The position numbers and the translations under genes were made by a program. Positions 36,847 through 45,919 of a DNA stretch of 64,000 nucleotides are shown here, one piece after another. Positions within the stretch are counted from its first letter, which is position 1. Each line of letters starts with the position of its first letter. Source of the DNA: Neurospora tetraspora (taxonomy: Eukaryota > Ascomycota > Sordariomycetes > Sordariales > Sordariaceae). The stretch is taken from NCBI RefSeq assembly GCF_033439725.1, contig NW_026944388.1, positions 3,162,001-3,226,000 on the forward strand, read 5' to 3'. The notes below the pieces were generated by a model. It worked only from the letters and a program-made list of their open reading frames with translations. It was not told the DNA's origin and made no database searches.

Positions 36847-38820
36847 CTACCTCCTGGTTTGCTCAACTTCATACACAATTACTCCCTCGTCCCTCTTCTC
36901 AGCAAGAGATGCAATATGTGATGGTAATCTTTTCCAATCCCAACCACTGACCACCGCAAGAATCTTGACCTTGACCTTGGCGTTTTCAACCAAGTACTCC
37001 AAAACCTCAAGCAGCCTCACTTGTGGCTCTTTAACCCGATCAAGTCGGTCAATGATAATCCATATTGTCTTCTGCTCTTCCGGTCTCTTATGACTGAACA
37101 TATTCAGCACTTTCAAGGCCGCAGTCTGCACGATTTCCATGTTTTTCGGCGTCCTGAACGTATTTTTCGGGTCCTTCATGGCCGTAGCCACCACAGTGGC
37201 GTATTCCTCGGACGCAGCTTGGAGATCGTCCCATTTATCGCCATCTTGCAATGCCCACAGGTGTTGTGACAACAACTGAATCATGATGTGTGCAAGTACC
37301 TGTGTGAGGTGCTCGCCGTTGCGTTGTCCTGGCCGAATCCCAAGGACGTAGAACGCATATATGTCGGTATCGCTTGGTGGTTCGTTGTGCATCGTCTTCA
37401 CGAGGTGTATAGCAGCTGGCGAGAGCCAACATTGGTTAAAGCCTTCATCGTGGTTGTATCCAACCAGGAATAAGAGACTGGATTCTGGAGAGATGTGCCA
37501 ATCCACCCAGCGCTGGTCTTTCTGGAGTTTTTCTATGCGTGTTTCGTCCATGATCTCGAGCCTTTTGTTCCCGTCGCTAGTAAAATACTCGTGGTCTGCT
37601 TCGTATTCAAGCAGTAGTTCGTAATTCTTCTCTTTGGCTTCGTACACTTGCAGGCCGAGGAGCCTCCGGAGAACTGAGAGACGGTCTCTTGCCGACGCAT
37701 CATGTAGCTCTGAGTGGGAGAAACCTGAGTTAGATCATGTTACAGAACCGTAGAGGTAGGTAGGTAGCGGGAAATACAGGAAGATAGAAAAACTGAACAC
37801 ATACGCTTGATCGTCGCTTCTAGGTCTGTCATGCAGGGTGATCAACAGTTAGCTGGTGTAAAGCGGCCGGAAGCTTGCAAGCCAGTTCATCTTACGCTGT
37901 ACTTCGTCTAAGATATTCATGTTAGGTGAGTAATTGGCCCTCAGTTGAACAGTGGATGGAATACATACCCTTGATCATAGCAACGTTTTTGTTGAGAGCC
38001 TCTTCGCCAGTCTTTCTAACTTTCACAATGGATTTTTGAACCTGCAGCGCATATTCGTCCAGTGTAGCTGATGTGCCCCAGATGGCCCTAAGAAATCGTT
38101 CTTCGGGAAGTACATTAGCTCGTTTCTCACAAGAAAAGTAGAGGTAGCTGGCGCAAAGCTCATGACAACATACTAAAACCCCTCTGCGTGTAGTACTCTG
38201 TTGCTGTTATACAAACAAAACCTGATGAAACTGTCGTAAGCCGCAACAATCTGAGACTGTATCTGACGATCTAAGATGTGATTGTCGTTGAAGATATGCT
38301 GGTAAACGCTGAGCCCAACCACTCTGTCTCTGATTTGCTCCATGGTGGCAGAGATAGCATTCTCTATGTCGACTTTGTTTATCGCAATCTAACACAGCTC
38401 TGATTCTTAGTGTGGATTATATCAGGAGAAAAAAGCGTCCTCGCCATAGGGAGAGCTTACCGCGAAGAGAAACGACACAGTACCAATGGCCATACCACCA
38501 TAAGGAGCTCCGATATCCCTGATGAGGTTGAGAATGGGGCCCATATAGCCCATGATATCTGATGCAGCGACGGCAAAATCCTGGGCAAATTGTCCTACAC
38601 GTTTACTACCCCGTTTTCGGCATTCTTCCGTTGCGATTTTTGATCTGACGGTGACGCTCCAGACTTCATGGAAAGAAGCGACACTGTCAATGTTAAGAGC
38701 TGCCTGTTCATCGGCGGAGAAGTCTCGATGTCTCATAACATAATCACGGAACTTTAGTTGCTCCACGTCCGATCTCTCGATTATGGCTCTGAGATTTGAT
38801 TGAAGCGCAGCTGTTATGGT
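36847..38820 (-). CDS. STAND/NLR-like protein with DUF7708-like N-domain and no P-loop (copy C); 5' end missing
   Basis: Exons 38461-38820, 38217-38388, 37969-38172, 37896-37907, 37805-37825 and 36847-37709 keep one frame for 543 residues. The first exon starts at a 3' splice site (TTTCCCTAG), so an upstream exon with the start codon is expected but not found. The N-terminal part (SFHEVWSVTVRSK, then ILNLIRDIGAPYGGMAIGTV) resembles the helical DUF7708 region of fungal NLR-like proteins. Next comes a helical stretch built across microexons of 12 and 21 nt (IKDEVQHLEATIKQLHDA). The NTPase-like core has 'SSLLFLVGYNHD' without Walker A and 'TIWIIIDRLDRV' as Walker B. No repeat domain (WD, ankyrin, TPR) follows. 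Junction 2-3 uses a weak donor and a 44-nt intron and is the least certain. Function unknown; an NLR-type sensor or regulator is inference. Confidence 0.55.
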
Positions 38821-38995
38821 CTAGGGAAAGAAGTGTTTTAACACGAAGTGAGCGAGCATAGCGGAGCTTCTCTATAATGGGGTGCGCCCCCCTGTAAGTT
38901 CTTCGTCCTGTGATTGGCCGGTTTTGAATATTTTGTAGCGAAATCCGTACCTTGGATTGGTCAGAATTTTGCAGTCCGTGCACACCACGGGGGGT

Positions 38996-39085
38996 CCAGG
39001 GGGGTGTCCCCCTGGTCTTGGCGCCGCAAAGCTTGAGCGCCGCAGGCAAAGGGGGGGTCCCGGGGGGCGCAGCCCTCTGGTAAGC
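38996..39085. repeat. GC-rich multi-hairpin element
   Basis: CCAGGGGG-GTGT-CCCCCTGG (38996-39015) is a perfect 8-bp stem. Directly after it, GGCGC...GCGCC can form a second stem around CGCAAAGCTTGA, and a third G-rich/C-rich block (GGGTCCCGGGGGGCGCAGCCCTCTGG) follows. The composition is unlike its AT-leaning surroundings, and the block sits just upstream of the first recognisable exon of copy C. It looks like a dispersed GC-rich element, but I cannot name its family. Confidence 0.55.
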
Positions 39086-39131
39086 AAGAAGAAAGAACGA
39101 AGGATTCTAGAATACTTATAATAATAGGTTA

Positions 39132-39249
39132 GAGAGTAAAAGGGAGTAATGGGGAGTAATGGGGAGTAATAGGGAGTAATGAAGTAATGAAGCAATGGAG
39201 TAATAGAGTAATGGGGAGCAATGGGGAGTAATGAAGCAAGAAGCAATGG
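39132..39249. repeat. Minisatellite, GGGAGTAAT-type units
   Basis: Imperfect tandem units of 8-11 bp, such as GGGGAGTAAT and GAAGTAAT, with GCAAT variants. On the minus strand it translates to repeats such as HYSPLLPIT, but no gene is supported. Confidence 0.85.
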
Positions 39250-39274
39250 AAGCCTTGGAAGTATACACGTTGGG

Positions 39275-39375
39275 GATTGGGATATAACTTGGCGTTTAAG
39301 CAGACCGCCAAAATTTGAGTCGATGATTGAGATTCAACTTGGCGTTGAAAGTAGACCGCCAAATTTTGGCGTTGG
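39275..39375. repeat. Two tandem 50-bp units
   Basis: Units at about 39275-39324 and 39325-39375 share ACTTGGCGTT..AGACCGCCAAA and a GATTGAGAT/GATTGGGAT start. A third start GATTGAGAT follows. The function is not recognised. Confidence 0.7.
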
Positions 39376-40480
39376 TGATTGAGATACTTTCCTAGACCTA
39401 TATGACAGCTGCGCTTCAGTCCAATTCTGCCGGCGCCCCGGAAGACGATGTTTCAAAGTCAGTTGAATGTGGCTAGCATATTTTTCTTGCTTCACGCGAG
39501 CATGGGACTGTCTGGTATACCCAATGACCTTTCCTACATACCGATCATCGTCACTAAGACATTTTTCTTTCTGGGGACTGTCAGCAACAGACGTCTTCTC
39601 ATCAGTTAGTGGACCCATTTGAATGAGTCTTGTCTCCTCGCTCAGCCGAAGTATGCCACACAAGCACCGAAGAAGGAGGGAATTGCTCTCCGACAAGGAG
39701 AACTGGAGAAGGAGCGGGTCAGACTTTGCGGGGGATGGGCTGGCTTCCTTCACGCGTATATCGTCTTCAAGAGCACCTCAAGCCACATTGGGAGCCTTGT
39801 CTGCCAGCTCCTGGAGTGTTATTCTTTGGGTATCAGGTTGAAATCTCGGAGACGCCTTGTGTCAGAGAACATGCATAACTGCGAAAAGAGCGGTTGTCTC
39901 GAGTATCAATCCCAATGTAGGATTGTGCCGACTTGCATGATATTGAGGCGAAGCCATTCCGTCGTGCATTTGAAGTTGCCTTGCCGCTTGCCAACTTCCA
40001 ATGGTCAACCAATTCTTAGCCCCCACGGTCCCACGAGCGGCAGGAGCGATAGAACTGGTGCCTGCCACACAGTGTATAACCACAGATTTTTCGAGGAATC
40101 TCCTTCAGTCGCTGCTGCTATTTTATTGCCGCGATGGACTATTGACAATTTAACCGCCAGGTGCGTCCAACGTGAAACCACGCAGGGGAACTCACCATGC
40201 AGGCATTTACGGAAGGCTGCAATAATGGTTGTTCAGCTGAGGGGTAGCCTTCATAATGAAGGCAAGCAGGCATCTCTCTATCCTAATCGAGGGCTTCGGA
40301 CCGAGGATCTGAATATATGAGCGACACATGTAGTCGAAATCTGCACAATGTACCCTGGCCTCCTGCCCGATGTCGATAGGTATACTTGAGCAGACCAGGC
40401 CTCCTCCTTGCCCCCTCCTTGAAGTAACGCAGCTGGATATTGGATGCGAAAGCACTGTGGTCTGGATACCTCTACCTGCC
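39376..40480. other. No supportable gene; upstream of AAA gene
   Basis: Frames on both strands (for example about 39619-40320 plus) have no recognisable motif and unlikely composition. The last 150 bp should include the promoter of the AAA gene at 40481. Confidence 0.4.
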
Positions 40481-43400
40481 ATGGCTACGCTCGTGGAGCC
40501 CTCGGTACCTGTAAGAAACCCGGCTTTCCTACTTCTTGAAGCTCTGATTCGAATCCAGAACAGCTACCTTGAGTACATAGTCACTTGCTAACCAAATTGC
40601 AGACTACCTCTTCTGAGGAGAGGATACTGGCGTTGGAGAAACGGCTCCTAGATCTGGACTTGAAGTATCAAACGCTGTTGAAGAGCTTCGAATCCCCTTC
40701 ACCAAATGCTCCAACCCAGGAGGGGGTGGAGAACACGGAGCCAAGCGCTTCTTCCACAACCTCAGGTGGCGTTATCTCCAGCAGTGACGCTGGAACACTG
40801 GAAACAAAGGTGAGGCTATCAATACAACATTTCAGAGTCTCTGCATGTACAACGTCGTCTAACCGTTCAACCCAACAAACTAGGCCGACCATAATGGACA
40901 TTCACGGATCAAGATTGTCAGGACTTACAAGAATCCTGACACAGGGGAGATGATTGAGAAAGAGGATAATCCAACGCCGAAGGCAGAAGACAGAGATCAG
41001 GTTGCGTTTATCTTAAAAAAGGTGCAGGCTGACAAGCTCCCAGGCTCAGATGACAGGTCAGAGATTGATATCATCAGTCTTGATCTGTGGAATCTTCTCA
41101 AAAAGCACCTCGCCGCCACGCCTGGTCATGCTTTTCGAGGCCAGCCCATTACGATTTATTCTCCGTTCGAGGCCTTTGTTCATAATTTTGACCGCCTACA
41201 GACAGTTGCAGCTGACGTCAATGAGAAAGACAACGAACAACAGAAACAAGCCCGCAAGGATCTGCAGCTTCTCCTTGGTGCCATCTCGGATGGATCCTCC
41301 GGTGACGAAAAACTGAACAAGTATTTCAAGATGAGGGACTCATACCTCAGTGACGACACTATTCAGTTTGACGATCTTTGGACGATATTCCGTCCCGGGA
41401 CCTTGGTTTACGGCAAGCCGTTTCAAGGAGAGGACCAAGTTTTCGTTGTCGCGGACAACTGGTACTGTTGGCCACAGAGAGGAGACCGTCCAACAACATG
41501 GCTAGCTTGGCCACTTGCCTGTTGGGTGTACGATTGGACCGGCACAGAGTTCAAGAGAACTCCGTTTATGATGAGGATTGAGAGCTTTGAGGGACGGAAG
41601 CCCATCACATCTTTGCCGTTCTAACCCCTGGAATACCTGAGAGATTCAGAACTGAGGACTGTCAAGGCTAGCCTGATAACAAAAGGCAAGAGGTTTCGGA
41701 AATATTGTGAGGCCAAGGAAGGTTTACGGATGTTTGACTACAAGGGCGATGCTATTTACGGGATGAAGGGTTTCATCGGGATGAGTCAAGGTGTTACAGT
41801 AAGTTGGCCGTTCCACGATATCATATCTGTTTCTCTATCACCGTGGACTTGGGCACAGTAGTCTAACATGTTGACCTACAGGATGACAGTGATGCTCGAT
41901 CAGTAAGGTCGTACTATGACCAGTTAGAGCGTCTCCGCCGGCGGAGAACAGGGGAAGATGCAGATATTTCTACACCGAGGTCAGAATACGTAAGTCACCC
42001 ATTTACACTCTTCGAAGTCTACGAACAATTTCTTACATACCTTTGTGCTTAGACAGCCAGTCGGGTCATGGTTGACTACCTGTCATACTTCCAATATGGC
42101 TCTTCAACAAAGCGTCTTGGAGGGCTGGAATCAAAGACTCAAACCTGGATGGATTGTGCATGCTCTGACTGTGCGAAGAATCCGGAGCTCAACACCAAGT
42201 TCCGTATGCACTTTGACAAGCTGAACATCCAGCTCAAAAAAGATTGGGAGGAAGAGCAGTACCTCATTTGCCCGCCACGTGTCTTGGGATACATACTTAA
42301 GGACAAGCAATGGGCGCAGCTACAGGTCACCAATCTCACAGAGATCCCGCCCTCAGACAATGACAACCCCTGGAATACTCGATTGCAGCTTGCCGACGAC
42401 AAAAAAAAGTGTGGCACGACCAAGAGTTTGCTCTTCGATCTTGTTCGAAGCCATATTTCGTCCTCCACGGGAGATCGCAACGCGGACAGGGGTCTCGAAG
42501 TCAACGACATTGTGCCCGGAAAGGGGAAGGGTTTGATCATTCTACTTTACGGTATATCATGGCTCCCCCATCTAATTTGTTAACTTGCTAAACTAATATC
42601 TTTTGCACTCACAAGGGCCTCCTGGGGTCGGTAAAACGTCTACAGCAGAAACAATTGCGATTGCTGCCCGGAAACCGTTGTTCAGTATCAGTGTCGCAGA
42701 TGTCGGCACAGAAGCCAAGCACGTCGAGTCCAACCTAGCGAGGATCTTTGCTTTGGCTACCTCTTGGCAAGCCATCCTACTCCTGTAAGTTCAGCTAATA
42801 TCTCTAACAACTTCCAGTGGTATAAATTTGCAACTGACTGAACCATCATCCAGCGATGAAGCCGATGTTTTTCTGGAAAGCCGAGGAAAAGGAGACTCCA
42901 CAGACAAGAATGCCCTCGTCTCAGGTACCTATTATTTCCATTCACTCCACACACTGAAGTGTTTCTTCCTTAACTTCTCGTCGTCAACCCATGTTGCTAC
43001 CGTGAATCGGACTAAATCTTTCCCCAATGTGAACAGTCTTCCTCCGAGTTCTCGAGTACTATCAGGGCATAATATTCCTCACCACCAACCAGATTGCCCA
43101 GTTCGACGTCGCGATTCCCTCTCGCATCCATATCTCCATCGCCTACGGGCATCTTAACGAGGACCAGATGACGAAAATCTTCCAAGGTTTCCTCGACCCA
43201 CTGGAAGATCGTGACTTGATCGAGGACTACGCAGGCATCCTGAATTACCTCGATGAATATGTGTACTCCATGAGGTTTGACGGCCGGCAGATTCGGAACA
43301 TTGTTACCACCGCATTGGCTCTAGCTAGAGCGGAGACAAAGTATAAGTAGGGTCCTGGAAAGTTGAAGCTGAAGCACTTGAAGACAGTAGTGACCAACAC

Positions 43401-43482
43401 CAATCAGTTCAAGAACGACTTCTCAAAACAGTACGAACGATACATTGAGAAGCAGCAGAGCATCAAAAGCTTCAATCCATAG
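40481..43482 (+). pseudogene. AAA+ ATPase (fungal DUF7025-AAA type) with two in-frame stops
   Basis: Eight exons (40481-40510, 40603-40809, 40884-41798, 41882-41989, 42053-42551, 42616-42784, 42854-42924, 43037-43482) join in frame to 815 codons including stops. Introns have good donors, acceptors and mostly CTAAC-like branch sites. The N-terminal coiled coil (EERILALEKRLLDLDLKY) precedes a region like the DUF7025 domain of large fungal AAA proteins (DNWYCWPQRGD...TWLAWPLACW). The AAA core has Walker A GPPGVGKTST, Walker B ILLLDEADVFLESR, and sensor 1 IIFLTTNQIAQFDVAIPSR. Two stops interrupt it: TAA at 41622-41624 (codon 326) and TAG at 43348-43350 (codon 771), after which frame and sequence remain plausible to TAG at 43480-43482. 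Both stops would arise from CAA/CAG by CpA-to-TpA change. All else is intact, so the loss seems recent, unless stops are read through. Function of the family is unknown. Confidence 0.8.
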
Positions 43483-43625
43483 GGAGCAACTGGATGATTT
43501 TGGGCTGTGCTATGAAGTTACGAATTTTCTTTGTAAATCAACATGTAGTTGCTATGTAGCACTTGCAAATTCTACTCTCAAGATCTCATTCACAAAGTGC
43601 TCTACCCCTTGAATCCTCCTCATCT

Positions 43626-44705
43626 TCAATCCTCATCCCCCACCTCTCCCTCCCCGCCCACATCATCCCCATCCTCCCCCTCCCCATCCACCCAAACCAC
43701 CACATTCGCCAACCCCTCCGCCCTCTCCTTAAAAAACCTCCTCACCTGTCCCACACTATACCTCAAGCTAAAATGCATCACCACAAACGTCGTCCCGGGA
43801 TACCTTCTCACCACCTTCTCCAAATCCCCCCAAATCGTATGCTTCGTCTTCTCCGCCTGCGCTCTATGCTCCTCATACAAGAAACTGCACTCAGTAATCA
43901 CAACCGGCAATTTATCGTTTTCCAACCACCCTTTCATCGGCTCGCTCTCCAGCGTTTTGGTAGTAGTATCCCCCAGAAACGCAAAGATGGGAATCGTCAC
44001 CGGAGCCGTCAGTTCCTGCCCGCTGGCCCTGATGGCTTTTAACTCCTTGGGCGGTAGTTTCGCAAACTCCGGTCTAAGCTTATGCGTCGTCTGCTGAAAC
44101 AAATACCCCAGACAAGGGACAGTGTGATCGCACCCAAAAGCCACAGCGCTGATATTCTTCGTCCTCCTTAGGGGTACCACATCCCCCGGCTCAAGACCAT
44201 ACGTCACATGCGTCGGCCTGATCTCACTTTTCACAACCTCGCCCGTTTCCGCGTCCCTCACCTCCAGTGGTACCTCCTTCCCCGGCCTCGGCGCTATCAA
44301 ACCCCCCAAGTTGAGCATCGTGTTCGCCCTCAAGTAGTCTTCCAACACCTGTTTCATCCCCACCGGACAATGGAAATCAGGCGGGTCCTCGCGCTTGATG
44401 AACACCGGAGATAACAAGGCGTGGTCGTTGTGTCCGTGCGTGATGAAGATGTGTTTGGGCCGGTTGTTGTTGACGACCAGTCCCGCGTCGAGAAGCAGGT
44501 TGAGTTGCGGGATCACGAAGGAGGTGTGCCAGGCTGCGCGCGATTTGCCGGTTAGGACGTAGTGCGAGAAGGGCTTGGGGAGGGCCCATTCGAGGATGTC
44601 GGAGCGGGTGGATTGGGGGAGGGGGGTGGCGAAGGTTAGGGTTTTGGTTGGTTGATGGGACTGGGATCCGGATGGGGGTTGTTGTGGTGGTGGTGGTGGT
44701 GCCAT
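43626..44705 (-). CDS. Metallo-beta-lactamase, short-form tRNase Z-like
   Basis: The 359-residue, intronless frame starts with a Pro/Gln-rich segment (MAPPPPPQQPP). It contains the metal-binding motif THGHNDHALLSP (H90-x-H92-x-D94-H95), then 'VAFGCDHTVPCLGYLF' (the His in CDHTVPCLGY), 'FLGDTTT' (Asp ligand), and 'VVMHFSLRY' near the C-terminus (last His ligand). This spacing and the 'CDHTVPCLGYLF' segment are typical of short tRNase Z (RNase Z, ElaC type), which removes 3' trailers from pre-tRNA. The end is acidic Gly/Asp/Glu-rich (GEGEDGDDVGGEGEVG). It is shorter than the fungal long form (800+ residues) that carries essential tRNA processing. A related hydrolase role is possible. It is convergent with the AAA pseudogene. 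Confidence 0.85.
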   Translation of the reverse strand: MAPPPPPQQPPSGSQSHQPTKTLTFATPLPQSTRSDILEWALPKPFSHYVLTGKSRAAWHTSFVIPQLNLLLDAGLVVNNNRPKHIFITHGHNDHALLSPVFIKREDPPDFHCPVGMKQVLEDYLRANTMLNLGGLIAPRPGKEVPLEVRDAETGEVVKSEIRPTHVTYGLEPGDVVPLRRTKNISAVAFGCDHTVPCLGYLFQQTTHKLRPEFAKLPPKELKAIRASGQELTAPVTIPIFAFLGDTTTKTLESEPMKGWLENDKLPVVITECSFLYEEHRAQAEKTKHTIWGDLEKVVRRYPGTTFVVMHFSLRYSVGQVRRFFKERAEGLANVVVWVDGEGEDGDDVGGEGEVGDED

Positions 44706-45919
44706 GGTGAAGATCTGTGTTTGATCGAGGGTCGAAGGATGCAGTGGTGAGGTGAGGTGATGGTGAATGTAAACAATGGTCGAGTGAGTGAAAGGGGTAA
44801 AGTCTTGGCAAGAGTGTTTAGGCTTGCTGGCGTTGAGGATTTTGAAATTCGGTCGCTGGAAGGAGATGTCAGTTATCGATGAGATTGTCGGTCTAACAGG
44901 GATAAACTACCTGTTGTTGAGGGCGATAAACGATTTAGCTGCTCCGGTGTCGCTTGGGCGGTGCTCGAGGCAATATAGCGGAGTGTTCTGCTGAGGTTGT
45001 TGTGCAAGTTGAGGTTCAAGAGACCAAGTGTTGAAATCATCAACGCTGAAGAGCCCCACAATTCAATGCCAAGGAATGATCGATACTTCAGATGACAACA
45101 CACAAACTGGGCCTTCAACACTATCATGTCTAAAACAAATGGCAAAGCTTTCTTCCTTCCCATTGCCTGTCGACTCTTTCAAGCCTATCCAAGCAAAAAA
45201 GTTGTTGATCATGCAATGACCGCCGTGCTCCCATCGGCGAGCAATATCGACCGGCCGGCCTGTGACGCATGCCAGACTGACTTCTACTACAAGCCTCTTT
45301 TGTCTGGCCGGGAGCCCATGCTAGCACATCATCGAATCCCAGTGGGAAGAGATTGCCGGATTGATCAACGCGACGTTTCAAAAATCTTACCTGCATTTCT
45401 TTATCTCAAGAAGACCAGTGAAATGACGGGTGTGGGAGATGAAAAGCTGTGCTATGTCCAGGGTTAGGGGCAAGTGTGTAATCACCAAAGGGACCATGAG
45501 AGTCGATGTAGAATTCGGATAGTAGGATCGCTTCATAGACCATGGTTGTGCAACACATCAAACTCAATGTGTGATCTGAATGGATCTTGAAAAACTCCAT
45601 GTTCACTAAATATGTTTTCCGAAGCAAACGACTAAGAACACCAACGCTAAGAAATGAACCGCTTCCGAGTAAAATGCACAAACCGCCCATGTTTTCGCTT
45701 CCAAAAACCCAACCGAAAGATGTAGTAATGCATGCATATTCCCTTTTCTCCCCCATCTCAACTGTTTTCCCTTTCCGTTTTCTTCCATCGCGTCTCAGAC
45801 GTTATGTAAACCGAAAGAATCCCTGACCGTTGAGCGTTCTATCTTCGGATGGACACCACCTCAATGACTCGGCGTAGGCCATCCGACAACCTCTTCCTAT
45901 TGGGGGATGAGCGAGATGC
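44706..45919. other. Intergenic region between tRNase Z-like gene and edc3
   Basis: This contains the promoter of the tRNase Z-like gene and the 3' flank of edc3, both minus strand. A plus-strand frame at about 45126-45467 was considered and rejected. Confidence 0.5.

Noticed and set aside
45126-45467. Plus-strand frame with a CDAC motif
   Set aside because: Single CxxC, no fold signs, antisense region between two well-supported genes; no splice or promoter evidence.
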